Of a stretch of DNA of 64,000 nucleotides, positions 44,753 through 55,088 are shown in pieces. A program made the position numbers and the translations under genes. The stretch is taken from positions 54,258 through 118,257 of the forward strand of contig JAIVJI010000079.1 of the NCBI GenBank assembly GCA_020200135.1, in the 5' to 3' direction. This DNA comes from Acidobacteriota bacterium. Its GTDB lineage: Bacteria > Acidobacteriota > Blastocatellia > Pyrinomonadales > Pyrinomonadaceae. The notes under the pieces are model-generated. The model was not told where the DNA came from and searched no databases. It was given only the letters and a program-made list of their open reading frames with translations. Every line of letters starts with the position of its first letter. The stretch's first letter is position 1.

Positions 44753-46305
44753 TTCTTGTCGCCCGCCTTGTCGCCGGGCTTGTTCTGCTGACGCTGCACG
44801 GTGTCCCCCTCCTTCAGCGTCCGCAGCACGCGGCTCGGGCCGGTGACGACTTCCATCTGGGGCTGGAGCCCGGTCACGACCTCGATGTCCGACTCGCCCG
44901 TGATGCCGGTCTCGACGGGGACGAACTTGACCTTCTTGCCGTCGAGCACGTAGACGCCCTTGATCTCCTTCGGCTTCTCGGCGGGCGTGGCCGCCGGGGG
45001 CTGGCCCTGCTGGCCGGGCGGCGTGGGCGTCGGCGTCGGCGCCTTCTCGACGATGGCCTGGAGCGGGACGGCCAGGACGTTCTGCTTGGTCTTGGTCGTG
45101 ACGGTGGCGGTGGCGGTCATGCCCGGCTTCAGCGAGTTGCGCGCCTCGTCGGGCAAGTCCTTCAGCTCGACGATGACCTTGAACTCCTTGGCCTCCTGGA
45201 CGTTGACGCGGTTGCCGAGGCCCGACCCCTGCGTGTCGGAGCGCGAGACGGCGAGCGGGTTCTTCTGGACGACGACGCCCGCGATCTCGCTCTCGCCGAG
45301 CGCGTCGACCTTGACCTTGGCCGGCTGGCCGACTTCGAGCTGCGCGATCTCGGTCTCGTCGACGTTGACCTCGACGTTGATGGTCGTCATGTCGGCGATG
45401 GTCATCAGCGAGGTGGTCGAGAGCCCCGCGACGGCGAACTGGCCGACGCGCGCCGGGATGTCGACGACGACGCCCGTCAGCGGCGAGAGCGTCGTCGACT
45501 TGTAGCGCTGCGACGACTGGCCGCGCAGCAGCGCCTGCTGCCCCGAGGCGCGCGCCTCGCTCGCCTTGACGCTCTGGCGCGCCGACGTGACGCTGTTCTG
45601 CGCCTGCTCGATGGCCTTGCGCTGCTGGTTGACGCGCGCCTTCGACTCCTCGACGGCGATTTCGGCCGACTTGAGCTGCGCGCGCGCGGTGTTGAGCGAG
45701 ACGGTCGCCTGCTTGACCCGGTCCTGCGCCGTGTCGAACTCGGAGCGCGAGGCGACGCCCGACTCGATGAGGTCGGTGGTGCGCTTCATCTCGCGGCGCG
45801 CGGTGGCGAGGTTGACCTCCTCGCGGTCGACCGCGGTCTGCGCGGTGTTGACGGCCTGGCGCGCCTGCGCGAGCGAGGCCTCGGAGGCGAGCAGCGCCTG
45901 CTGCACCTGCTGCACGTTGGTCTCGGCGGAGATGACGGCCTGGCGCGCGTTCTGCACGTCGGAGAGCGCGGCCTGCGCGCTGGCGGCCTGCGCCTCGGCG
46001 GAGGACTCGAGCTGCGTGGGGTCGACGCGGACGAGCGGCTGGCCGACCGTCACCCGGTCGCCGGGGTTGACGCTGATCTCGGTGATGCGCCCCTGCACCT
46101 CGCTCGTCAGGTTGACGAAGCGGATGGGGCGCACCTCGCCCGAGGCCGTGACGGTGGACTTCAGCTCGGGACGCACGTCCACCTTGACCACCGTCACCTC
46201 GGCCTCGTCCTTCCCGCGGGCGAAGATGCTGATGACGACGATCAGCCCGAGGACGGCGACCGCCGAGACCGCGATGATGATTTTCTTCTTCCGGCTCACA
46301 GCCAT
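44749..46305 (-). CDS. Periplasmic adapter (membrane fusion) protein, MacA/HlyD-type
   Basis: A 518-residue adapter, first gene of the efflux operon. One membrane anchor (about 8-28), a lipoyl-like half ([34 protein letters not shown]), a long alpha-helical hairpin of Gln/Ala-rich heptads (about 95-270), the second lipoyl half ([17 protein letters not shown]), a beta-barrel domain and a C-terminal membrane-proximal domain with a Pro/Thr linker (about 430-455). The hairpin is longer than in E. coli MacA. It should link the inner-membrane permease to a TolC-like channel, not in the window. Start ATG 46305. Confidence 0.92.
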   Translation of the reverse strand: MAVSRKKKIIIAVSAVAVLGLIVVISIFARGKDEAEVTVVKVDVRPELKSTVTASGEVRPIRFVNLTSEVQGRITEISVNPGDRVTVGQPLVRVDPTQLESSAEAQAASAQAALSDVQNARQAVISAETNVQQVQQALLASEASLAQARQAVNTAQTAVDREEVNLATARREMKRTTDLIESGVASRSEFDTAQDRVKQATVSLNTARAQLKSAEIAVEESKARVNQQRKAIEQAQNSVTSARQSVKASEARASGQQALLRGQSSQRYKSTTLSPLTGVVVDIPARVGQFAVAGLSTTSLMTIADMTTINVEVNVDETEIAQLEVGQPAKVKVDALGESEIAGVVVQKNPLAVSRSDTQGSGLGNRVNVQEAKEFKVIVELKDLPDEARNSLKPGMTATATVTTKTKQNVLAVPLQAIVEKAPTPTPTPPGQQGQPPAATPAEKPKEIKGVYVLDGKKVKFVPVETGITGESDIEVVTGLQPQMEVVTGPSRVLRTLKEGDTVQRQQNKPGDKAGDKK

Positions 46306-46465
46306 TGGGGTTCGATTCCTTCTTTCTAAATCAAGGGGGTTGAATTGTCGGGTCGGGGCTCGACGGGCTCGGGCGCGAGGGGACGGCGCTAAACCGAATC
46401 ACTACCGCACCTTCCCGCCGCCGGCAACTCTTCTACGTGCGAAATGGTGGAACAGTTTCAGAAAA

Positions 46466-46594
46466 ACCGTAGACCGTGAAGCCTAAACCGTGACGGTCAA
46501 AGCCGCAAAGCGTGACGGAGTAAGCGCGGGAAGTGAGGCGGTCGGAGGCGAAGGCTTGAGCCCACTTGCCACGGTTTACGGTTCACGGTTCAGG
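46466..46594. repeat. CCGTGAA-family heptad palindrome, copy 2 (degenerate)
   Basis: Left units ACCGTAG, ACCGTGA, AGCCTAA and ACCGTGA (46466-46493). Right units ACGGTTT, ACGGTTC and ACGGTTC (46571-46591). The core is longer and less palindromic than in the other copies. The 418-bp gap 46306-46723 between the divergent adapter and FHA genes contains this element and the promoter at 46582. Confidence 0.65.
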
Positions 46595-46610
46595 GCCTTT
46601 CGGGTACAAT
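46582..46610 (+). promoter_or_regulatory. Promoter for the signalling locus, -35 inside the heptad repeat
   Basis: TTCACG (46582-46587), a 17-bp spacer and TACAAT (46605-46610). The -35 hexamer is part of an ACGGTTC unit of the repeat. The transcript would have a leader of about 105 nt before the zinc-ribbon/FHA ORF at 46724. Confidence 0.5.
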
Positions 46611-46723
46611 GACGCTTCGGCGCACGGACCGCCTCTCTTGGGCGGGCGCCGTGTCGGAAATCGGGGGCATCTCAGGGGCGTGCCAGCCCGCACCGCCATT
46701 CAAAAACGTGTAAGGACGCGGCC

Positions 46724-47102
46724 ATGATCACCTGCGACAGGTGCCAGACGGAGAATATCGAGGGCTCGCAGTACTGTGACGAGTGCGGGGCCGCGCTCGC
46801 CGCCGGCGCCGCCCAGACCGGCGGGTGAGGACGAGTCGCACATCGGCCGGTGGGACGCCGACGGCGGCATCTTCCCGGACGTTGACCTGGACTCAGACGA
46901 CCCCGAGGCGAAGGTCTCGCGCCGCCACGCGCGCATCACGCGGCGCGGCGGGGTCTACTACATCGAAGACCTCGGCTCGACCAACGGCACCTTCGTCAAC
47001 CGGGGCCGGCGGCTTCTGCCGGGCGACCGGCAGCCGCTGCGCGACGGCGACGAGGTCATCGTCGGGAAGACGTTCCTGAAATTTCACGTCCTCAACAGCT
47101 AG
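46724..47102 (+). pseudogene. Zinc-ribbon/FHA protein, frameshifted
   Basis: From ATG 46724 a 34-residue zinc ribbon is encoded (CDRC and CDEC pairs) and ends at a TGA at 46826. The FHA domain follows in another frame: GRWDADGGIFPDVDLD, SRRHARI with the phosphothreonine-binding Arg and Ser, and LGSTNGTFVN, to the stop at 47102. The first strands of the FHA domain and the linker are missing around the junction near 46820, so a deletion rather than a single-base change is likely. In working form it would be an adapter that binds phosphorylated partners of the kinase downstream. Confidence 0.75.
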
Positions 47103-47196
47103 GCGTTTCGAGTCGGCGGCGACGCCGGGCGCGCGACGCCGCGAGCGGCGTGCGGCGCGCGCGGGCGCCGATTCCGTCTGGTGAACTGAAGAACTG

Positions 47197-49170
47197 ATGT
47201 CGTCCTGTTTCGATTGCGGCGCGCAGGTGTCCCCGGAAGACCGCTTCTGCGGCAACTGCGGCCTCGCGCTCCAGCCCGCCCCGCCCGCCGTGGCGGAGGG
47301 CGGTGGCGCGCCCGCGCACGCCTCGGCCTCCGACTCCATAGCTCAAGGCGCCACCACGGGGCCGACCGACGCGCCGGCCGATGCGCCGGCCGATGCGCCG
47401 GCCGACGCATCGGCCGAAGAGCGCGAGCCCGCCGAAGACCTCCAGCCCACGCTCATCGAGCCTTCGCACAGCGGTTCGGCCGCCGCGCCCGCACGCGCGC
47501 AGGAGCCGGCCGAGGCGGCGGAGTCCGCGCGGGAATCCGCCGGACTCTCGACCGGCGGCTCGTCGCACCCGCTCCCGGACGACACCGAGGTGACGGCCGA
47601 CACGTCTGACGAACAGCCGCACGGCGACGCCGACGCGGCCGAGCCGACTTCGGCCGTCGGGCCCGAGTCGGAGTCCGCGCCCGCGCGGGAGCCCGCGCCG
47701 CCGCGCGGCGCCCCGACCGGTGGGGACGACCGGCGCCGCACGGGCGACCTGCCCTCGCGCCCGATGGCCTACACGGGGCGGACGGGCGGCACGGCTTCGG
47801 GGCGCCGCTCGGCGACCCAGCTCGACCCGGGCACCGTCCTCTACAGCCGCTACGAGATAGTCAAGCGCATCGGCGGCGGCGGCATGGGCGCGGTCTATTA
47901 CGCGAAGGACCGCAACCTCGGCGACGCCCCGCGCGCCGTCAAGGAGATGATCCAGACGCACCTCGACGAGTCGCAGCAGGAGAAGGCGGTCGCCGACTTC
48001 CGCCGCGAGTCGATGCTCCTCGCCTCGCTCGAACACGCGTCGATACCGACCATCTACGACTACTTCTACGACGACACGGCCTCGCGCTTCTACCTCGTCA
48101 TGAAGTACATCTCGGGCGGCGACTGCCTCGCGCGTCTCAGGAACGCGCCCGGCGGGCGGCTCGACGAGCTGACCGTGGCCGACTGGGGCGCGCAGGCGGC
48201 CGACGTGCTCGAATACCTGCACAACAAGCGCCCGCCCATCATCTACCGCGACCTCAAGCCCGCGAACCTGATGATCGACGGCAACTCGGGGCGCGTCATG
48301 CTCATCGACTTCGGCATCGCGCGCTGGGTCGCGCCGCAGGAGAAGGGCGTCACGGCGGTCGGCACGATGGGCTACGCGCCGCCCGAGCTGTTCAGCGGGA
48401 AGGCCGAGCCGCGCACGGACATCTATGGTCTGGGCGCGACGATGTTCCACCTGCTGACGGGCTCGGACCCGCAGGACAACCCGCTGCTCATCTTCGACTT
48501 CTCGAAGAACCCGACGCCGCGCCAGCTCAACCCGGCCATCTCGAACGAGATGGAGTGGATCCTGATGAAGTCGGTCGAGCACGACGCCGAGCGCCGCTTC
48601 CGCTCGGCCGCCGAGATGCGCGACGCCCTGGCGCGGCACGTCGAACAGCTGCGCGCGGGCGCGGTCACCTACGGCGTGGTGCGCGGGGCGGCGCAGGAGG
48701 TGAGCGCGCGCACGCTCGCCGTCGACCGCGTCTTCTGCGGCTTCTGCGGCAAGTCTATCTCCTCGGAGGACGTCTTCTGCCCGCACTGCGGCGCGCGCCA
48801 GCCCATCGCGGCGGCGAGCGCCAGCCTGCGCGCGGCGCGCGCGACGGCGCGGCTCGTCGTGGCGGGGACGACCGAGCTGGACGCGACCTTCGTGCTCAAC
48901 AAGGAGACGAACCTCGTCGGGCGCACAGACCCGCAGTCGAACATCTTCCCCGACATAGACCTCTCGCGCTTCGACCCCGAGACGAAAATCTCGCGCCGCC
49001 ACGCGCGCGTCTGGCGCGAGGGCGACACCTTCCTCGTGGAAGACCTCGGCTCGGTCAACGGGACGGTCGTCAACGACGCCGTCCGCCTGGGGCCCCGCCA
49101 GCCGCGCCCGCTCGCCAACGGCGACCGCCTGCGCCTCGGCGAGACGACGCTCCACTTTTTAATCGGATAG
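47197..49170 (+). CDS. Serine/threonine kinase with two zinc ribbons and FHA domain
   Basis: A 657-residue soluble kinase. Order: N-terminal zinc ribbon (CFDC, CGNC; 4-21), a disordered acidic Ala/Pro-rich region with ADAP repeats (about 50-200), kinase domain (about 215-480) with IGGGGMGAVY, Lys in RAVKEM, DLKPANLM and DFGIAR, a second zinc ribbon (CGFC, CPHC; about 514-531) and a C-terminal FHA domain (about 550-655; SRRHARV, LGSVNGTVVN). The usual HRD is YRD here (about 350). The FHA domain may bind its own phosphorylated linker or the neighbours. No membrane helix. Its stop codon abuts a CAGTAGT-type repeat. Confidence 0.93.
   Translation: MSSCFDCGAQVSPEDRFCGNCGLALQPAPPAVAEGGGAPAHASASDSIAQGATTGPTDAPADAPADAPADASAEEREPAEDLQPTLIEPSHSGSAAAPARAQEPAEAAESARESAGLSTGGSSHPLPDDTEVTADTSDEQPHGDADAAEPTSAVGPESESAPAREPAPPRGAPTGGDDRRRTGDLPSRPMAYTGRTGGTASGRRSATQLDPGTVLYSRYEIVKRIGGGGMGAVYYAKDRNLGDAPRAVKEMIQTHLDESQQEKAVADFRRESMLLASLEHASIPTIYDYFYDDTASRFYLVMKYISGGDCLARLRNAPGGRLDELTVADWGAQAADVLEYLHNKRPPIIYRDLKPANLMIDGNSGRVMLIDFGIARWVAPQEKGVTAVGTMGYAPPELFSGKAEPRTDIYGLGATMFHLLTGSDPQDNPLLIFDFSKNPTPRQLNPAISNEMEWILMKSVEHDAERRFRSAAEMRDALARHVEQLRAGAVTYGVVRGAAQEVSARTLAVDRVFCGFCGKSISSEDVFCPHCGARQPIAAASASLRAARATARLVVAGTTELDATFVLNKETNLVGRTDPQSNIFPDIDLSRFDPETKISRRHARVWREGDTFLVEDLGSVNGTVVNDAVRLGPRQPRPLANGDRLRLGETTLHFLIG
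47371..47418 (+). repeat. 12-nt tandem repeat inside the kinase gene
   Basis: GCGCCGGCCGAT or a one-base variant is repeated three times and once more degenerately, encoding Ala-Pro-Ala-Asp units of the disordered linker. Such a repeat can change length by slippage without breaking the frame. Confidence 0.75.
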
Positions 49171-49281
49171 TAGTCAGTAGCCAGTAGTCAGTAGCCAGTA
49201 GGCTCCGCTTGACGGAACTCGGCACTGGCATTCGGACGTTTCACTGACGAAGGTTTTTCTACTGACTACTGACTACTGACT
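49168..49281. repeat. CAGTAGT-family heptad palindrome, copy 3
   Basis: The left arm is TAGTCAG, TAGCCAG, TAGTCAG, TAGCCAG plus TAG, from directly after the kinase stop TAG (49168-49170), itself in phase with the repeat. The right arm is three exact CTACTGA units (49259-49279). The core GGCTCCGCTTGACGG and the end GACGAAGGTTTTT match the other copies. The RDD gene starts eight bases after the right arm. Confidence 0.85.
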
Positions 49282-49286
49282 TTCAA

Positions 49287-49823
49287 ATGTCTGTTCAACT
49301 CGAACGAGAGCAGAGGGTGACGGCTCGCGGGGGCGCGCGGGGCGCGGCCGTGCAGCGCGCGCCGGTGAACTTCGAGCGGCTGCGCGCGCCGTTCTCGCTG
49401 CGGTGCGGCGCGCTCCTCATCGACTACATCGTCGTCGTCGGCGTGCTGGCGCTGACGACGCTCGCGGCGCGCGTCTTCGGCGGGGACGTGCGGCGCGGGA
49501 GCTCCTTCATCCTGACCGTGGGCTACCTGACGACCGCGGCCGTCGCCTTCCTGAACTTCGTCGTCGTCGCCAACCTGAGCGGGCGCACGCTCGGCAAGTG
49601 GGTCGCGGGGCTGCGCATCGAGCGGAGGGACGGCGAGGCTCTGAGCGTCAGGCGCGCGCTGCTGCGCCACCTCGTCGGCTACCCGCTGACGCTGCTGACG
49701 CTGGGCCTCGGCTTCCTCGTCGCGGCCTTCAACCCGCAGGGGCGCGCGCTGCACGACTGGCTCGCCGGCACGGTGGTCGTGCGCAGCCGCGCGCCGCGCG
49801 TGTCGGCGCGTTCGTTGAAGTAG
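49287..49823 (+). CDS. RDD-family membrane protein
   Basis: A 178-residue membrane protein. An N-terminal cytoplasmic part with Arg-rich sequence is followed by an RDD domain (about 33-165): FSLRCGALLIDYIVVVGVLAL first helix with the Arg-x5-Asp pair, a second helix, GRTLGKWVAGLRIERRDGE, and a third hydrophobic segment ending in ALHDWLAGTVVV. RDD proteins are of uncertain function; some act in ion homeostasis. Its place between kinase, TPR protein and phosphatase suggests a signalling or target role. Start ATG 49287 lacks a Shine-Dalgarno site because the repeat lies directly upstream. Confidence 0.88.
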   Translation: MSVQLEREQRVTARGGARGAAVQRAPVNFERLRAPFSLRCGALLIDYIVVVGVLALTTLAARVFGGDVRRGSSFILTVGYLTTAAVAFLNFVVVANLSGRTLGKWVAGLRIERRDGEALSVRRALLRHLVGYPLTLLTLGLGFLVAAFNPQGRALHDWLAGTVVVRSRAPRVSARSLK

Positions 49824-49863
49824 AGGCGGGCGGCGCCTTCGGCCGGAAGACTCGATTCCCCTG

Positions 49864-51672
<1,809 letters not shown>

Positions 51673-51681
51673 TAAGAAAGG

Positions 51682-51791
51682 GCCGTAAACCGTGAACCGT
51701 AAACCGTGATAAGAAGAACCTGCTTCCTCCTGTCGCGGGGCACGGTTCACGGCTCACGCTCTTGTCACGGTTCACGGTTCACGGTTTACGC
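51682..51791. repeat. CCGTGAA-family heptad palindrome, copy 3
   Basis: Left units CCGTAAA, CCGTGAA, CCGTAAA and CCGTGAT (51683-51710). The core AAGAAGAACCTGCTTCCTCC then TGTCGCGG matches copy 1. The right arm is doubled: ACGGTTCACGGCTCACG, then CACGGTTCACGGTTCACGGTTTACG. It lies between the TPR gene and the phosphatase gene, whose start is 14 bp downstream. Confidence 0.8.
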
Positions 51792-51804
51792 TCTGATTTG
51801 AGCC

Positions 51805-53550
51805 ATGTCTGAATTACTAGTCAACTACCCCGACCGCGCGCCCGAGCGTTTGCCGCTCGGGCGCCTGCGCATCACCATCGGGCGCTCGGCGCGCAACGAC
51901 GTGTGCGTCCCCGACCCGTTCGCCTCGCGCGTCCACGCCGAGGTGCGGCGCGAGGGCGACCAGTACTTCCTGCAAGACCTCGGCTCGGCCAACGGCACCT
52001 ACTACGACGGCGCGCGCCTCGACCGCACGGTCGCGCTCACGCACGGCGGACGCATCCAGATCGGCGAGACCGAGATCGTCTTCAAGGAGCACGCGGACGA
52101 GCGCGCGCTCCCCGAGACGACCATCGAGGAGGACGCCCCGCTGCCCGAGGCGACCATCGCCTTCGACTCGGCGCAGCACACCACCAACGGACTGCTCGAA
52201 TCCATCGAGGCCGCGCGCACGCAGACCTCCGGGCGCTTCGACGTGGCGGCCGTCATGCCGCACCGCACCGGCTCGACCTCCGCGGCGGCCGCGGCCGCCG
52301 GCGACCACGGCGACCTGCTCGCGCTCATCTCGAAGGTCGGCGTCACGCTCCTCGCCTCGGCCACGCTCGACGAGACGCTGGGGCAGGTGGCGCGCCTCGT
52401 CTTCGAGGCCGTGCCCGCCGAGCGCTGCCTCATCATGCTGCGCGAGGGCGAGGCGGGCGAGCTCAAGATTCGCGCCGCCGAGATGCGCGACCGCCGCCCC
52501 GAGGTGGGCGAGGTGCGTGTGAGCCGCACCATCATCGAGGAGGTCGTCAACCAGGGGCGAAGCGTGCTGACCTCCGACGCGCAGCACGACCCGCGCTTCC
52601 GTTCGAGCACCGTCACCTTCCAGGGCATCCGCTCGGTGCTGGCCGTGCCCCTGGGCGTCGGCGACCGCATCTTCGGCATGATCTACGCCGACTCGCCGCT
52701 CGCCACCTCGCGCTTCTCGGAAGACCACCTGAAGGTGCTGACGACGCTCGGCTCGGTCGCCGCCATCCGCGTCGAGAACACGCGGCTTTTGGAAGAGCAC
52801 CTCGCGCAGCGGCAGTACGAGCGCGAGCTGCAACTGGCGCGCGAGATACAGCAGCGCTTCCAGCCGACCGCGCCGCCCGCCGTCCCCGGCTTCGAGCTGC
52901 AGGGCATCAGCTTCCCCTCGTACCAGATCGGCGGCGACTACTACGACTTCATCCTCTGCCCGGACGGGCGGCTCGTCGTCGCGCTCGGCGACGTGTCGGG
53001 GAAGGGGACGAGCGCGGCGCTCCTGATGTCGTCGCTCCACGCGGCCGTCCACGCGCAGGTCGCCTCGTGCCGCCCCATCACCGAGACCATCGGCGCGGTC
53101 AACCGGTATCTCGCCGACAACACGCCGGCCAACCGCTTCGTCACGCTCTTCTACGCCGAGCTCGACCCTCTGACGGGCGCGCTCTCCTTCATCAACGCCG
53201 GCCACAACCCGCCCATCATCGCGCACGAGGGCGGGAAGCAGGAGACGTTGGGCGCGGGCGGCCTGCCGCTCGGCATCCTCCCCGACTTCGACTACCGCGA
53301 GGGGCGCACGCAGCTCCGCCCCGGCGACGTGCTCATCGCCTACTCCGACGGCGTCACCGAGACGCAGAACCCCGGGGGCGAGGAGTTCGGCACCATGAGG
53401 CTGCAAGAGGTCATCTCGGAGAACCTCGAACGCTCGGCCGCCGCCCTCCGCGACAAGATAGAGGCCGCGCTCTCGGCCTTCGCGCAGGGCACGCCCGCCG
53501 TCGACGACATCACCCTCGTCATCGTCAAGCGCGAGCGCGAGGCCAAGTAA
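51805..53550 (+). CDS. FHA-GAF-PP2C (SpoIIE-type) protein phosphatase
   Basis: A 581-residue soluble phosphatase. FHA domain (about 20-95; IGRSARNDVCV, SRVHAEV, LGSANGTYY), linker, GAF domain (about 170-335) ending in a coiled-coil signalling helix, then a SpoIIE/PP2C domain (about 350-575) with metal-binding Asp in GGDYYDF and GDVSGKGTSAAL, NAGHNPP, YSDGVTE and VDDITLVIVKR. It probably removes phosphate from kinase targets or acts on an anti-sigma antagonist as RsbU does. The FHA domain ties it to the serine/threonine kinase at 47197. Last gene of the signalling locus; a hairpin follows. Confidence 0.93.
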   Translation: MSELLVNYPDRAPERLPLGRLRITIGRSARNDVCVPDPFASRVHAEVRREGDQYFLQDLGSANGTYYDGARLDRTVALTHGGRIQIGETEIVFKEHADERALPETTIEEDAPLPEATIAFDSAQHTTNGLLESIEAARTQTSGRFDVAAVMPHRTGSTSAAAAAAGDHGDLLALISKVGVTLLASATLDETLGQVARLVFEAVPAERCLIMLREGEAGELKIRAAEMRDRRPEVGEVRVSRTIIEEVVNQGRSVLTSDAQHDPRFRSSTVTFQGIRSVLAVPLGVGDRIFGMIYADSPLATSRFSEDHLKVLTTLGSVAAIRVENTRLLEEHLAQRQYERELQLAREIQQRFQPTAPPAVPGFELQGISFPSYQIGGDYYDFILCPDGRLVVALGDVSGKGTSAALLMSSLHAAVHAQVASCRPITETIGAVNRYLADNTPANRFVTLFYAELDPLTGALSFINAGHNPPIIAHEGGKQETLGAGGLPLGILPDFDYREGRTQLRPGDVLIAYSDGVTETQNPGGEEFGTMRLQEVISENLERSAAALRDKIEAALSAFAQGTPAVDDITLVIVKREREAK

Positions 53551-53556
53551 GACGAA

Positions 53557-53630
53557 AGCAAAAGGCAGAAGCTGAAGGAGGACGAGAGCCAAGCCGCCTC
53601 TCGTCCTCCTTCAGCTTTTGCCTTTGTGCC
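53557..53630. repeat. Palindrome with AGGCAAA-type heptad arms and 20-bp inner hairpin
   Basis: The inner perfect 20-bp stem is 53569-53588 with 53598-53617 and a 9-nt loop. The outer part shows 7-nt units GCAAAAG, GCAGAAG and CTGAAGG on the left; the right arm read in reverse gives GGCACAA, AGGCAAA and AGCTGAA. It follows the phosphatase stop by six bases and separates it from the convergent gene at 53666, so it is a likely terminator. Confidence 0.7.
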
Positions 53631-53665
53631 TTACGGTCAGGTCAGGGCGCGGGCGGCCCGCCGTC

Positions 53666-54112
53666 CTACCCGCCGCCCTTCTCTCGCGACTCTTTCCAGA
53701 CATCGTCGAGTAGGTCGTTCACCCTCTTTCTCAACTCTTCGTCCGAGCGATACTCCTCCCGCGTGAAGGACTTGAACAGGGACCCGACGCTGTCCGCCAG
53801 CTTCCGCTGTGCGTTCTCCAGTTTGGCCCCGCCCTTCGGTTTCGCCTCCTCGTAACTCGCGAGCGCCTCGCCGGCCTCTCTGAAGGCGTCATCAGGTTTA
53901 ATGTCCCCCCGCCCGCTTGTATCGGCCGGGGGGAAACTCTTTTTGAAGAACGCCTCGCCGACCACCTTCGCGTCGAAGGGGAAATGGCGCGACTCGTCGC
54001 GGCCGGGTCGGCGGCGGCGGAACAGCCACACCCGGTCGGCCAGCAGCGCGAACACGATGCTCGTCAGCCCCGCGGCGAGGGCCAGGTACAGCACTAAGTC
54101 CGCCGCCCTCAT
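53666..54112 (-). CDS. Membrane-anchored small protein
   Basis: A 148-residue protein with one N-terminal helix (about 5-28) followed by an Arg-rich stretch (FRRRRPGR), which suggests the C-terminus is cytoplasmic. The rest is charged and helical (YEEAKPKGGAKLENAQRKL, REEYRSDEELRKRVNDLLDDVW). No known domain. Its ATG overlaps the TGA of the upstream gene by four bases (ATGA), so the pair is translationally coupled. Function unknown; the two proteins probably form a complex. GC content is slightly lower than that of the neighbours. Confidence 0.65.
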   Translation of the reverse strand: MRAADLVLYLALAAGLTSIVFALLADRVWLFRRRRPGRDESRHFPFDAKVVGEAFFKKSFPPADTSGRGDIKPDDAFREAGEALASYEEAKPKGGAKLENAQRKLADSVGSLFKSFTREEYRSDEELRKRVNDLLDDVWKESREKGGG

Positions 54113-54486
54113 GGCCGCCCCCCGTAGAAAGTGCGGAGAAGTCTCCTGAACGCGACGCCGCCCGCGGCCGCGTCGCTGAACAGTCTCAGCCCCTCCACGT
54201 AGCCGTCGGACGTCTCGCGCGAGTGCCGGAAATAGAGCCAGCCGATGACGAGGTTGGCGAGCGCGACGACCGCCACGACCGCCGCCAGCTCCGGGTTGCT
54301 GTCTTTGTCGTCCTTGAGGAGTTCGGACAGCAGGGCCACAAGGTTCGACAGCGCCGTGCCGAAGAAGATTTTCCCACGCTCCGCCGAGTCGGCGAAGCGC
54401 CAGTCGTACATCTTCTCCAGCCGCTCCTCGTGGCTCAGGCCGGCGACTTCGGCCAGGTCTATCGTCGCGATTTTCAGTTCGTCCAT
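54109..54486 (-). CDS. Small membrane protein, partner of the downstream gene
   Basis: A 125-residue protein, start ATG 54486. A soluble N-terminus (MDELKIATIDLAEVAGLSHEERLEKMYDW region) precedes two hydrophobic segments (about 43-58 and 73-91, AAVVAVVALANLVIGWLYF). I do not recognise the family. The open frame upstream to 54543 is Arg-rich and unlikely to be translated. It overlaps the next gene by four bases. The pair stands alone between the convergent signalling locus and the HhH gene, whose promoter side is further upstream. Confidence 0.65.
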   Translation of the reverse strand: MDELKIATIDLAEVAGLSHEERLEKMYDWRFADSAERGKIFFGTALSNLVALLSELLKDDKDSNPELAAVVAVVALANLVIGWLYFRHSRETSDGYVEGLRLFSDAAAGGVAFRRLLRTFYGGRP

Positions 54487-54599
54487 GTCGTATCTCGTGC
54501 GGCGGCGGCGAAAGTTAAGGCGGCGGCGGGCGGGAGCCCGCACCGGGAAGTGCGAGCCGCGCGGGGAATCTTAAACTTAAAGGCCGGCGCGGGGAAGGG

Positions 54600-55073
54600 T
54601 CAGCGGCCGGGGGTGGTGAGTTGGCGGACGCTGCGGGCGATGCGCTCGGCGGTCTTGTCGCCGACGCCGTCTACGAGGTCGAGGCCGCCGCCGTCGACGA
54701 ACTGGCGGAGGTCTTCGAGCGAGGAGATTTTGAACTGCTGGTGGAGCGTCGCGGCGGTCTTCGGGCCGACGCCCTCGACTTCGAGCAGGTCGAGCACCGT
54801 CTCGGGCGTCTCCTCTTTCAGACGCTCCCACGCGTCGAAGGTGCCGCGCTCAAGCAGCTCGACTATCTTGCCGCTGATGGCCTTGCCGACGCCGGGCAGG
54901 CTTTGCAGGCCCTTCAAGCCCTCCTCGCGCGCAATCCGTTCGACCGGGTTGGGCCACGTCTCGAGCGTCTCGGCCGCGTTGCGGTACGAGCGCACGCGGA
55001 AGCGGTCGTCGCCGCGTATCTCCATCAGCAGCGCCAGCCGCTCGAACCTCCGCGCCAGCTCCTCGTTGGTCAT
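54600..55073 (-). CDS. Stand-alone helix-hairpin-helix protein (PolX N-terminal-like)
   Basis: A 157-residue DNA-binding protein. It resembles the N-terminal 8-kDa and fingers region of family X DNA polymerases: LARRFERLALLMEIRGDDRFRVRSYRNAAETL (about 6-37), HhH LQSLPGVGKAISGKI (about 57-71), a second HhH LLEVEGVGPKTAATL (about 96-110) and a third (VDGVGDKTAERI). The polymerase palm and PHP exonuclease domains of bacterial PolX are absent. It lies 15 bp after the UvrD/PcrA helicase gene on the same strand, so it is probably co-transcribed and may help load or guide the helicase. Confidence 0.85.
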   Translation of the reverse strand: MTNEELARRFERLALLMEIRGDDRFRVRSYRNAAETLETWPNPVERIAREEGLKGLQSLPGVGKAISGKIVELLERGTFDAWERLKEETPETVLDLLEVEGVGPKTAATLHQQFKISSLEDLRQFVDGGGLDLVDGVGDKTAERIARSVRQLTTPGR

Positions 55074-55088
55074 CCGCCTTTACAAACT

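Noticed and set aside
54600..55073. Full DNA polymerase X
   Set aside because: No palm-domain or PHP motifs downstream in any frame; only HhH motifs are present.
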